From Hydrogenispora ethanolica (GTDB lineage: Bacteria > Bacillota > UBA4882 > UBA8346): 64,000 nucleotides of DNA. Under the pieces are notes generated by a model, which saw only the letters and a program-made list of their open reading frames with translations, was not told the DNA's origin and did not search any database. This document shows, one piece after another, positions 7,861-16,095 of this stretch. The stretch's first letter is position 1. Every line of letters starts with the position of its first letter. Made by a program: the position numbers and the translations under genes. The stretch is from positions 1-64,000 of the forward strand of contig NZ_SLUN01000034.1 in the NCBI RefSeq assembly GCF_004340685.1, read 5' to 3'.

Positions 7861-8841
7861 ATGAAGATTGGGGTTCTAACGAGCGGCGGCGATTCGCCGG
7901 GAATGAACGCCGCGATCCGGGCGGTAGTCCGGACGGCGCTGTATCATGGTTGTGAAGTCTTTGGTATTAAACGCGGTTACAGTGGTCTGTTGTCGGGCGA
8001 GATTATCCCGCTCGATTCGCGGGCGGTCGGTGATATTTTGCAACGCGGCGGCACGATCTTGCAATCGGCCCGTTGCCCGGCGTTTAAAACCGCCGAAGGC
8101 CAGGCGTTGGCGAAGGAACAATTGCTGAAGATGGGCTTGAACGCTTTGGTGATCATTGGCGGCGACGGTTCGTTCCGCGGCGCTCAGGACCTGAACAAGA
8201 TGGGCTTTCAAACGGTCGGACTCCCGGGAACCATCGATAATGACATCGGCTGCACCGACTATACGATTGGTTTTGATACGGCGGTGAATACCGTGTTGGA
8301 CGCGGTGAATAAGATCCGGGACACCGCCTCCTCCCATAACCGGGTCTATATCGTGGAAGTGATGGGCAAACTCTCCGGCTTTATCGCCGCTGCGGCCGGT
8401 TTGACCGGTGGGGCCGAATCGGTGCTGGTTCCCGAAATCCCCGCCGACCTGAATGCATTGTGCGCGAAGATCAGCCGAAGCTTACATGAGGGGAAGACCC
8501 ATAGCATCGTCCTGGTGGCGGAAGGGTTTTACGGCGATCCGGTCGACGCCGATCAATCGAGCGCCTTCAAAGTCGGCCGTTTTGTGGCCCAGCATACCGG
8601 CTGCGAAACGCGGATTACCGTCCTCGGTCATATCCAACGGGGCGGTACGCCGACTTTCTTTGACCGTAAGATCGCTACGCTGATGGGGGCCAAGGCGGTC
8701 GAACTGATCCTGGCGGGCGAGACGGAGAAGATGGTTGGAATCGTCAACGATAAGATCGAAGCATTCGATATGGACGCGGCGATCGGGGAACGGAAACAGG
8801 TCGATCCGCAGTGGCTGGATTTGATCCGCATTCTCTCCTAG
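7861..8841 (+). CDS. pfkA: ATP-dependent 6-phosphofructokinase
   Basis: This 326-residue glycolytic enzyme phosphorylates fructose 6-phosphate. GGDGS at residues 100-104 and PGTIDND at 122-128 match the ATP-using group: glycine is found at the two positions where pyrophosphate-dependent enzymes carry Asp and Lys. The catalytic Asp lies in TIDND (about residue 126). MGG/ETR substrate motifs (VEVMGKLSG, GCETRITVLGHIQRGG) follow. The length fits the homotetrameric bacterial PfkA. It is the last gene of the galactose cluster but is separated from galK by 225 bp containing a dispersed repeat, so it may also have its own promoter. The start follows AAGGTTAGGTG. Confidence 0.96.
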   Translation: MKIGVLTSGGDSPGMNAAIRAVVRTALYHGCEVFGIKRGYSGLLSGEIIPLDSRAVGDILQRGGTILQSARCPAFKTAEGQALAKEQLLKMGLNALVIIGGDGSFRGAQDLNKMGFQTVGLPGTIDNDIGCTDYTIGFDTAVNTVLDAVNKIRDTASSHNRVYIVEVMGKLSGFIAAAAGLTGGAESVLVPEIPADLNALCAKISRSLHEGKTHSIVLVAEGFYGDPVDADQSSAFKVGRFVAQHTGCETRITVLGHIQRGGTPTFFDRKIATLMGAKAVELILAGETEKMVGIVNDKIEAFDMDAAIGERKQVDPQWLDLIRILS

Positions 8842-9514
8842 ACTTAGCAAATCGGGCTTTTTTAGAGATGCGGCTTTTAGAGGACCTAACAGCTGATGTT
8901 GCATAAAGTCTTCGGATGCAACATAAGTTTTTAAGCTGATATTCATTGGCTGCTCCGAACGTCAACCTGTTCACGGAGTTTTGAAAGCGAGGAAGGTTCC
9001 TCGTTTTTCCGAACCCGTGATTCAGGAATCACGGTCCGGCGCGGCGGTTCAGAAAAATTTTCAATCTCAACTTGGTGCCGCGTCTGTCGAATCAGAGGCA
9101 AGTCCCTGGTTGGACCGGCGCAGTAAATCACTCCACACAACTGAGAAATAGCGAATTACTGAAAGTTCTGGTTTCTCATCGATGATTGGAACTGGAGATT
9201 TCCGTTGTTCTTAGGCATTTTCTGAGTAGGGTGTTACGGTTGGTTTTCTAGCGGCTGAGTTGAGAAGAGGAATGGAATATCGTCCATCGCAAAAATTTGA
9301 AATGCCCAGGGCTTTCAAATGGGTGGCCAGTTCCCATGAAAATTTTTTGAGCCGGAATGAATGTCAGCTTTTTATTTTTGGATTGAGACGAATTGATAGA
9401 GTGCTGCATGATTAGTTTAATAGAGAGCTCTGAGTTTGAGGACCGAAGGGGGGCGATCGAACCGAAGTTGGTTATGTATGGGGTTCATATCGAATAACAA
9501 GGGAGGCTAAAAAA
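8842..9514. other. Non-coding region upstream of mglB
   Basis: About 670 bp with no convincing gene. It holds a hairpin TGTTGCAT/ATGCAACA (8897-8923) whose loop contains AAAGTC, a perfect 20-bp palindrome at 9015-9034, and a 47-codon ORF (9272-9415) with no recognisable features and poor ribosome-site spacing. The mglB ribosome site GGGAGG lies at 9501-9506. No clear sigma-A promoter could be assigned. Confidence 0.5.
9015..9034. promoter_or_regulatory. Perfect 20-bp palindrome, candidate operator
   Basis: CCGTGATTC and GAATCACGG flank a 2-bp centre. It sits about 480 bp before mglB and lacks a T-run, so it looks more like a dimer-binding site than a terminator. Confidence 0.45.
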
Positions 9515-10522
9515 TTGAAACGAGCAATCATCTACACGCTGGTAGCAGTCATGGTATTGTTAGTGGCGGGAGCCATCGGCAGCGCGGCGAGCAACCTCAC
9601 GATCGGGTGCGCGATCTATAAGTTCGACGACACCTTCATGACCGGAGTGCGCAACGCCATCCTTGGCGCAGCCGAAAAGAAAGCCAAAGTCGACATGGTC
9701 GACAGCCAGAACTCGCAGCCGACCCAGAACGACAAGATCGACCTCTTCATCACCAAACGCGTCAACGCCCTGGCGATCAACCCGGTCGACCGGACCGCCG
9801 CCGGCGTCATCATCGACAAAGCCAAACGGGCCAATACCCCGGTCGTCTTCTTCAACCGGGAACCGTTGCCCGAAGACATGAAAAAATGGAACAAAGTCTA
9901 CTACGTCGGCGCCAAAGCCGAACAATCCGGCACCATGTCCGGACAACTCCTGGTCGACTACTGGAAAGCCCATCCCGAGGCCGACCGGAATAAAGACGGC
10001 GTCATGCAGTACGTCATGCTCAAAGGCGAACCCGGCCACCAAGACGCCGAACTGCGGACCAAATACTCCGTCAAAGCCATCGAAGACGCCGGCATTAAAG
10101 TCCAGAAAGTCGCCGAAGACACCGCCATGTGGGACCGGGTCAAAGGCCAGGAAAAGATGGCCGCCTTCCTAGCGGCCAATGGCGACAAAATTGAAGCCGT
10201 GCTGGCCAACAACGACGACATGGCCCTCGGCGCCATCGAAGCCCTGAAAGCCGCCGGATACTTCAAAGGCAGCAAATACATGCCCGTCGTCGGCGTCGAC
10301 GCCACCGCCCCGGCCTTAAAAGCATTGGAAGAAGGGACCCTGCTCGGCACCGTCCTCAACGACGCCAAAAACCAAGGCAAAGCCACCTTCAACCTGGCCT
10401 ACGTCCTGGCTCAAAAGAAAGTGCCGACCAAAGCCAACACCGGCTACGCCATCACCGGCGGCAAATACGTCTGGGTCCCGTACCAAAAGATCACCAAAGA
10501 AAATATGGAAGACGCGAAATAA
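9515..10522 (+). CDS. mglB: Galactose/glucose-binding periplasmic protein
   Basis: This 335-residue periplasmic-binding protein of the type I (MglB/RbsB) fold is the substrate receptor of the adjacent MglAC transporter. Residues 1-27 form a signal peptide (KRAI, then a long hydrophobic core ending GAIGSAAS). There is no lipobox cysteine, so signal peptidase I cleavage and a soluble periplasmic protein are expected. The mature part carries MglB-type features such as NRTAAG-like NPVDRTAAG, FFNREP and NNDDMALG for sugar and calcium-side contacts. TTG start at 9515 follows GGGAGGCT. Codon use is strikingly C-ending with nearly all lysines AAA, unlike the neighbouring operons. Galactose, glucose and methyl-galactosides are the expected ligands. 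Confidence 0.92.
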   Translation: MKRAIIYTLVAVMVLLVAGAIGSAASNLTIGCAIYKFDDTFMTGVRNAILGAAEKKAKVDMVDSQNSQPTQNDKIDLFITKRVNALAINPVDRTAAGVIIDKAKRANTPVVFFNREPLPEDMKKWNKVYYVGAKAEQSGTMSGQLLVDYWKAHPEADRNKDGVMQYVMLKGEPGHQDAELRTKYSVKAIEDAGIKVQKVAEDTAMWDRVKGQEKMAAFLAANGDKIEAVLANNDDMALGAIEALKAAGYFKGSKYMPVVGVDATAPALKALEEGTLLGTVLNDAKNQGKATFNLAYVLAQKKVPTKANTGYAITGGKYVWVPYQKITKENMEDAK

Positions 10523-10550
10523 CCACGTCCGGTTCGAAACCTCAATCCCA

Positions 10551-10580
10551 ACGCGAGGGGGCATTCGCCCCCTTGCTTTC
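10551..10580 (+). terminator. Hairpin between mglB and mglA
   Basis: A strong stem (GCGAGGGGGC/GCCCCCTTGC, 4-nt loop) is followed by only a short pyrimidine stretch TTTCT. Such hairpins after binding-protein genes commonly protect the upstream mRNA or partly terminate, giving excess binding protein over the membrane subunits. Confidence 0.6.
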
Positions 10581-10616
10581 TACTATCAACAACCGGACCC
10601 GTAGGGGGGCGAATCA

Positions 10617-12128
10617 ATGAGTGACCAACCGATCCTCGAAATGAACCAGATCTCCAAAGAATTCCCCGGCGTCAAAGCGCTGGACGAAGTCAGCCTGAAA
10701 GTGCGGGCCGGCACCGTGCATGCTCTGATGGGCGAGAACGGCGCCGGCAAATCCACCCTGATGAAATGCTTATTCGGACTCTACCGGCCCGACGCCGGCC
10801 AGATCATCCTAAACGACCGGCCGGTCGAGATCGAAAACCCCAAAATCGCCCTGAGCCACGGCATCTCCATGATCCATCAGGAACTGCATCCCGTGCCCTA
10901 CCGCAGCGTCATGGAGAACATGTGGCTGGGACGGTTCCCCATGAAAAACTACGGCCCCATCCGGCTCGTCGACCACAAAAAAATGTACCGGGACACCCAG
11001 GAACTCCTCCACAGCCTGGACATGGAGATCAACCCCGGCACCATCGTCGGCAACCTCTCCGTCTCCAAAGTCCAATCCATCGAGATCGCCAAGGCCGTCT
11101 CCTACGACGCCAAAGTGATCATCATGGACGAACCCACCTCCTCCTTAACCGAAAACGAAGTGGAACACCTGTTTCGAATCATCCACGACCTCAAGCAGCG
11201 CGGTGTTGCGATCATATATATCTCCCATAAGATCGAAGAGATTCTCCGGATCGCCGACGAAGTCACCATCATGCGCGACGGCAAAACCGTCGGCACCTGG
11301 GTCGCCGCCGAACTGACCACCGATCTCATCATCTCGCGGATGGTCGGCCGGGACCTGACCCACCGCTTTCCCGAGCGCCACAACGTCCCCGGCGACGTCG
11401 TCCTGGGAGTCCGGCAGCTCCGCTCGCCCCAGGTCAAATCATTCCGGGACATTAGCTTCGAACTCCGCAAAGGCGAGATCCTGGGTATCGGCGGACTGGT
11501 CGGCGCCCAGCGCACCGAACTCATCGAAGCCTTGTTCGGCCTGAGAGCCATCGTCTCCGGCCAGATCACCCTGAACGGCCAGCCCCTGCGGCTCAAATCG
11601 CCGGTCCAAGCCATCAAACACAAGATCGCCTTGCTCACCGAGGAACGCCGGGTCACCGGCATTTTCCCGGTGCTGTCGGTGCTGGAGAACACCCTCATCG
11701 CCAATCTCGGCAAATATATCAAATTCGGGCTGTTAGACGACAAAACCCGTCGGGAGGACGCCGCGGACAGTATCAACCTGTTGCGCATCAAAACCCCGTC
11801 CCTGAGGACCCTGATCAAAGACCTCTCCGGCGGGAATCAGCAAAAAGTATTATTCGCCCGGTGGCTCCTGACCGAGCCCGAGATCCTGCTGCTTGACGAA
11901 CCGACCCGGGGCATCGACGTCGGCGCCAAATACGAGATCTACACCATCATCGCCGACTTGGCCCAGCAAGGCAAGAGCATCATCATGATCTCCTCCGAAA
12001 TGCCCGAACTGCTCGGCATGTCCGACCGGATCATGGTCATGTGCGAAGGCCGGCTCTCCGGCATCGTCGACGGCCGGAGCGCCACCCAGGAAGAGATCAT
12101 GCGGCTGGCCACCCGGTTCATGGCCTAA
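10617..12128 (+). CDS. mglA: Galactose/methylgalactoside ABC transporter ATPase
   Basis: This 503-residue protein has two ABC cassettes, as in all MglA/RbsA/XylG proteins. Cassette 1 has Walker A GENGAGKST (about residues 39-47), a degenerate signature LSVSKVQ and Walker B VIIMDEPTSS. Cassette 2 lacks a normal Walker A (GLVGAQRTE) but has LSGGNQQK and LLLDEPTRG. The resemblance to enterobacterial MglA is close throughout, including VMENMWLGRFP and the C-terminal EIMRLAT. It energises sugar import with MglB and MglC. The ATG follows TAGGGGGGCG. Like mglB it shows a strong bias to C-ending codons. Confidence 0.94.
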   Translation: MSDQPILEMNQISKEFPGVKALDEVSLKVRAGTVHALMGENGAGKSTLMKCLFGLYRPDAGQIILNDRPVEIENPKIALSHGISMIHQELHPVPYRSVMENMWLGRFPMKNYGPIRLVDHKKMYRDTQELLHSLDMEINPGTIVGNLSVSKVQSIEIAKAVSYDAKVIIMDEPTSSLTENEVEHLFRIIHDLKQRGVAIIYISHKIEEILRIADEVTIMRDGKTVGTWVAAELTTDLIISRMVGRDLTHRFPERHNVPGDVVLGVRQLRSPQVKSFRDISFELRKGEILGIGGLVGAQRTELIEALFGLRAIVSGQITLNGQPLRLKSPVQAIKHKIALLTEERRVTGIFPVLSVLENTLIANLGKYIKFGLLDDKTRREDAADSINLLRIKTPSLRTLIKDLSGGNQQKVLFARWLLTEPEILLLDEPTRGIDVGAKYEIYTIIADLAQQGKSIIMISSEMPELLGMSDRIMVMCEGRLSGIVDGRSATQEEIMRLATRFMA

Positions 12129-12163
12129 TCCCGCAGTACCAATCGAAGGAGGATTCGAGAGCA

Positions 12164-13171
12164 ATGGATTTCAAAAAGATCTTCGGCTTCATCTATCAAA
12201 ATGCCATCTACTTCGTACTCTTGGCCCTGGTGATCATCATGGCCTTCATCGACCCGCGCTTCATCTCCATCACCTGTCTGCGGGACATCCTGTTGCAATC
12301 CTCGACCCGGATGATCATCGCCCTCGGCGCGGTCTTCGCCATCCTGACCGCCGGCGCCGACCTCTCGGCCGGCCGGATGGTGGGCCTGGCGGCGGTCATC
12401 TCCGCCTCGATGCTGCAAGCCCCGGACTACCTGCGGCTCTTCTTTCCGGGACTGCCGCAGCTGCCGCTGCTGGTTCCGATCCTGATCGCGATCCTGGCCT
12501 GCACGATCTTCGGCTTCATCAACGGCTTCATCATCGCCCGTTTCGGCGTGGCGCCGTTCATCGCCACCCTGGGCACGATGGTCATCATCTACGGCGCCAA
12601 CTCCATCTACTTCGACATGCCGCCCAACCAGTCCCAGCCCATCGGCGGCCTGCGGGCCGACTTCACCAACCTGGGCTCGGGCGCCATCGGCAGCGGACCC
12701 TATTCCATTCCCTACATCGTGATCATCGCGGTGGTGGTGACCCTGATCATGTGGGTGCTGTTGAATAAGACCCGCTTCGGCAAGAACACCTACGCCATCG
12801 GCGGCAATGTCAACGCCGCCAAGGTCTCCGGCATCAATGTCGGCCGGACTACCGTCTGGATGTATACCATCGCCGGCGCCCTCTACGGTCTGGCCGGGGT
12901 GTTAGAGGCGGCCCGCACCGGCGGCGCCACCAACAACTACGGCAACGGCTACGAGCTGGACGCCATCGCCGCCTGCGTGGTGGGCGGGGTCTCGACTACC
13001 GGCGGTATCGGCACGGTCCCGGGGATCGTGGCCGGCGTGCTGATCTTCGGCGTCATCAATTACGGCCTGACTTTCATCGGGCTCAATCCCTACTGGCAGC
13101 TGATTATCAAGGGTCTGATCATTGTCAGCGCCGTGGCCGTCGATATCCGCAAGTATTTGAGTAAGAAGTGA
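12164..13171 (+). CDS. mglC: Galactose/methylgalactoside ABC transporter permease
   Basis: This 335-residue inner-membrane protein of the BPD_transp_2 family has about eight to ten hydrophobic segments. It contains the MglC-typical stretches IIALGAVFAILTAGADLSAG, NKTRFGKNTYAIGGN and YELDAIAACVVGG. The start is ATG 12164 after GAAGGAGGATT; an upstream in-frame extension overlaps mglA in another frame and is rejected. It closes the mglBAC operon, forming the channel that receives sugar from MglB. No regulator gene sits in this operon, so control probably comes from elsewhere. Confidence 0.94.
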   Translation: MDFKKIFGFIYQNAIYFVLLALVIIMAFIDPRFISITCLRDILLQSSTRMIIALGAVFAILTAGADLSAGRMVGLAAVISASMLQAPDYLRLFFPGLPQLPLLVPILIAILACTIFGFINGFIIARFGVAPFIATLGTMVIIYGANSIYFDMPPNQSQPIGGLRADFTNLGSGAIGSGPYSIPYIVIIAVVVTLIMWVLLNKTRFGKNTYAIGGNVNAAKVSGINVGRTTVWMYTIAGALYGLAGVLEAARTGGATNNYGNGYELDAIAACVVGGVSTTGGIGTVPGIVAGVLIFGVINYGLTFIGLNPYWQLIIKGLIIVSAVAVDIRKYLSKK

Positions 13172-13227
13172 GGAGGGATTCGAGCAGCCCAGAGAAATTT
13201 TCGCTGGATTTTTTCATATATTTACTA

Positions 13228-13256
13228 TTGACAGTCAGCGTCCGGTGTGATAAATT
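13228..13256 (+). promoter_or_regulatory. Promoter of tRNA-Ala
   Basis: TTGACA (13228-13233), 17-bp spacer, TAAATT (13251-13256), about 25 bp before the mature tRNA 5' end. Confidence 0.75.
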
Positions 13257-13280
13257 ATTATATGTTACTGCGACGGACAC

Positions 13281-13356
<76 letters not shown>

Positions 13357-13367
13357 AATGATAACAA

Positions 13368-13395
13368 GGCTCTGCAGAAATGCAGGGCTTTTTTG
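13368..13395 (+). terminator. Terminator of tRNA-Ala
   Basis: GCTCTGCA-GAAA-TGCAGGGC stem (one G-U pair) followed by six Ts and a G, 12 bp after the CCA end. Confidence 0.9.
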
Positions 13396-13676
13396 TTTGC
13401 CCAGATACGACAATTTCACGACAATTATCTATGACGCAGTAATAAAATAATAAGTGTGGGAATTTGCAGAAACAGATAGTGGTTATTGTGAAATGAGTCT
13501 GGCTGTAACCAATTATCCCCGAAGGACTCGATTCATAGCGAGTTAAAGACAAGATACCGGCTTTTTACGGAAATGGCGCTCAAGAGGCTTTTGGAACCAT
13601 CTAAACAGCCATCACAGGAGAACAGGGACGAAAAAACATATTACAAAGGTAATAAGGTAATACAGAAGGGCAGTCG

Positions 13677-13701
13677 ACCGCGATTTTCTCGCGGTTTTTT
13701 T
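13677..13701 (+). terminator. Second plus-strand terminator in the 13397-13736 gap
   Basis: ACCGCGA/TCGCGGT stem with a 5-nt loop and seven Ts. The stretch between the tRNA terminator and this one (13397-13676) has no convincing gene. The hairpin could serve the convergent hydrolase gene poorly, since the reverse strand lacks a matching T-run; it implies a plus-strand transcript of unknown nature or a relic. Confidence 0.7.
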
Positions 13702-13736
13702 GGCCTATTTTCTTTTGGCCTTTACCTTAACAAGCT

Positions 13737-14591
13737 TTAGGCTTGGGCGTTTGATGCCAAGAAAGCACTTATCCTATCCGTAAGATTAATCAGGGTATGT
13801 CCGGCTCCCGGCAGAACGTTGATTTTAGCATGCGGAAGTAAATCCCCCAAACGTTTGGCGGTCACCGCGGAATGAAGCATGATATCTTTTTCGCCCACAA
13901 ACAGGATAACAGGCATCGATAATTGCTTTAATTCAAGGTCGGAAAATAAAGGAATGACCTCGCGGCGAAAGTTAAAGTTTTTCCCGAGGAGTTTCTGATA
14001 TTTTAAGACAACTTCAGGTAGGGGCTGATTTCCGTTTATTTTTTTGTATAATTCAGCCATTCCCTTTTCGCCGAAGAGCATATAAAACAGCGCTTTAAAA
14101 AGGAAAGAAATTCTTTGCGGTCCGATACCTGCCGGACATAGTAATACCAGTTTATCTACTTTTTCCGGATAACACACGGAAAACTTAGTTGACAGCCACG
14201 CACCCAATGAAATGCCGAGGAGACTTGCTTTTTCCAACTTTAACGCACTGAAAACATCTAGAAGCCATTCTACCAAAGCAGGACCGCTGAAAGATAGTTG
14301 AGTTTCGTCACTTCTACCCGGTTCCCCGGGTATATCTATCGCATATACCCGATAGTTACGGGAATATTCACGTGAATCTTCTATCCACATCATGGAGTTG
14401 AATGCGCTACCGTGAAGTAGGATCAGCGGCGGAGCATCTTTTTCACCTGTGGCGATTATAAAAGTGCTCCCATAACGTGTTTTAACGTAAAATTTTTCAT
14501 TTGGCAAAGGCCAATTTTCAAGTAATGAATCATATGATTTTAAAATAGCAGTTTTTCCTTCTTGGGACTTAAAAGCAAGTTTAGTTTTCAT
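13737..14591 (-). CDS. Alpha/beta-hydrolase fold protein
   Basis: This 284-residue protein has a complete alpha/beta-hydrolase triad layout: an oxyanion region LLHGSAFNS, the nucleophile elbow GISLGA with Ser at about residue 128, an acid in VGEKDIML and a histidine in GAGHTL. The substrate is unknown; relatives include esterases, haloperoxidase-like and lipase-like enzymes. The start is chosen at the internal ATG (14591) because GGAGG lies eight bases upstream; a longer start would place that ribosome site inside the gene. It lies directly downstream of the PadR-DUF4180 regulator with almost no gap and is surely cotranscribed with it. The pair is visibly more AT-rich than the surrounding genes. 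Confidence 0.88.
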   Translation of the reverse strand: MKTKLAFKSQEGKTAILKSYDSLLENWPLPNEKFYVKTRYGSTFIIATGEKDAPPLILLHGSAFNSMMWIEDSREYSRNYRVYAIDIPGEPGRSDETQLSFSGPALVEWLLDVFSALKLEKASLLGISLGAWLSTKFSVCYPEKVDKLVLLCPAGIGPQRISFLFKALFYMLFGEKGMAELYKKINGNQPLPEVVLKYQKLLGKNFNFRREVIPLFSDLELKQLSMPVILFVGEKDIMLHSAVTAKRLGDLLPHAKINVLPGAGHTLINLTDRISAFLASNAQA

Positions 14592-14607
14592 TGCCCTATC
14601 CTCCATC

Positions 14608-15528
14608 TTATTTTGGGTTCAGGAGCCAATTCTCCGCATCGGTAATACTGCTAAAAACCCTAAAGCTGTTTCCTTTGTTGGACTCCGCTAGCATTTCCTT
14701 GAACTTTCCATGGATTAATTGTTCATTTGCGATAATAGCTGCAGTTTTAACTTGAAAGTTGATGAATTTTTGGAGCATCTGTCCCGCTACCCCTGTTTTA
14801 AGTTTGAAGAAATCGTCTGAAAGCGCTTCAGCGTGGATTATCAAGTGATTGGTATCATTTTCACTGCATATCGCAATCAAATCCAGCGCATCCTGCTCCG
14901 TGCAAAGCGGTGTTTCGGCGGAAATATATTCAATATATCTTCCGTTAGTCTTTTCTATAACTTTGAATTGCATTTTGTCTGTCTCCTTTCCATTATGGCT
15001 ACAAAGTTCCCGGCGAACTTTTTGAATCCAGTTCAATTCATTTTCGTAGGAGGAGATTAAATTATCGTGAATCAAATTCCACAAACTCATTTCCCGCGCA
15101 GTTCGATTAGGTGAGAATTTTCCTCTGCGCATATTTTCCCTTTGTATTAATAATTGCATTTTGACCTGATTTTCATATCCGGATAATATAGTTTCAAGTT
15201 CGTCGGTACTTAGAAGGTCCGCCCAAGCAAGTTGAATCAGAAATGTTTTCTTAAATTCCGTAGGTTCAGGAGTGGAAATAACCCACTCTTTCAACTCGGC
15301 CAACCCTTCGTTGGTAATGGTGTATATCTTTTTTGAGGGGGAGCTTTCCTGATGATGAACTTCACTGGTAACAAATCCTTCGTCAAGTAGTTCCAACAAT
15401 GATTTATAGATTTGATTATTATTGCCGGACCAATACATGAAAGGCGAATTTTGAATAATTTTTTTTAAATCATATCCGGTTAAAGATTTATAGCTTAGAA
15501 TTCCTAAGATTGCATAGTTGATTGACAT
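14608..15528 (-). CDS. PadR-family regulator fused to DUF4180
   Basis: This 306-residue protein has two parts. Residues 1-~180 are a PadR repressor: a winged helix with GYDLKKII and IYKSLLELLDEGFV, followed by the helical Vir_C-like dimerisation region. Residues ~190-306 match the DUF4180 domain, seen in blocks such as ALDLIAICSEND, FFKLKTGVAGQMLQKF and ESNKGNSFRVFSS. DUF4180 occurs elsewhere as a separate small protein of unknown role, so here it may be the ligand-sensing module of the regulator. A perfect PadR-type operator overlaps its own promoter just upstream, so it is very probably autorepressed. Its target is likely the adjoining hydrolase. The fusion is confident; the inducer is unknown. 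Confidence 0.85.
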   Translation of the reverse strand: MSINYAILGILSYKSLTGYDLKKIIQNSPFMYWSGNNNQIYKSLLELLDEGFVTSEVHHQESSPSKKIYTITNEGLAELKEWVISTPEPTEFKKTFLIQLAWADLLSTDELETILSGYENQVKMQLLIQRENMRRGKFSPNRTAREMSLWNLIHDNLISSYENELNWIQKVRRELCSHNGKETDKMQFKVIEKTNGRYIEYISAETPLCTEQDALDLIAICSENDTNHLIIHAEALSDDFFKLKTGVAGQMLQKFINFQVKTAAIIANEQLIHGKFKEMLAESNKGNSFRVFSSITDAENWLLNPK

Positions 15529-15546
15529 GAATTTCTCCTTCTGTTT

Positions 15547-15588
15547 TTATCATATGTTAATAGTAACATATGATAAGATGTCTGTCAA
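15547..15588 (-). promoter_or_regulatory. PadR operator overlapping the padR promoter
   Basis: A perfect inverted repeat, TTATCATATGTTA and TAACATATGATAA with a 4-bp centre (15547-15576), contains the established PadR pattern ATGT-N8-ACAT. On the minus strand TTGACA (15588-15583), a 17-bp spacer and TACTAT (15565-15560) form the promoter, so the operator covers the -10 box and spacer. Confidence 0.85.
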
Positions 15589-15758
15589 ATGAAAATGAAA
15601 GTTATTTGAACCACTTTTGTTCCATCAGCGGGTATTTGCGTCCGCTTCGGCGACGTCGGGTGATACGTCCCTGTACCAATTCCGCACATCCGGCTTCAGC
15701 TGGATAGGTGTGCTAGTTTCATGGATCGGCTCGATCCGAAATAGGATGACATTCATGG

Positions 15759-16095
15759 AAGCTTCCCGAAACCTCGGGGAAACTTCCCGAAGATTCGTCG
15801 ATGCTTCCCCAAGGATTGGTCTTCTTTCCCGGAGGTTTGGGGAAGCATCCCGAAAGATTGGTCCTTTATCCCGAAGCCTTGGGGATGGTTCCCGAAGGTT
15901 CCGGGATGCTAGGATGAACCTTCGGGAAGAAAGGATCACAGGATCCTCTGAAAGGATCATGGGATCCCTTACAAGGATGAAGACCATCCCTTACACGGAT
16001 CATGGCATCCCTTACAAGGATCGAAAGATCCTTTAAAAGGATCGAAGCATCCCTTACAAGGATGGCTTTCATCCTAACAAGGATGAAGAATATCC
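15759..16095. repeat. Degenerate 21-bp-period array R2
   Basis: Sixteen units; all are 21 bp except one of 22. The first seven units carry a CCCGAAG...TTGGGG-type dyad (for example CCCGAAACCTCGGGG). From about 15906 the motif changes to GGAT-N(5-7)-ATCC dyads (for example GGATCATGGCATCC) while the 21-bp register continues. No ribosome site or stable ORF is associated. It lies between the padR promoter and the long AT-rich leader of the decarboxylase operon. Confidence 0.85.

Noticed and set aside
9272-9415. 47-codon ORF in the gap before mglB
   Set aside because: Ribosome-site spacing is too short, no family resemblance and no partner; kept only as a note in the intergenic entry.
12041-12163. 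Upstream extension of mglC
   Set aside because: It overlaps the end of mglA in another frame and lacks a ribosome site; ATG 12164 has GAAGGAGG.
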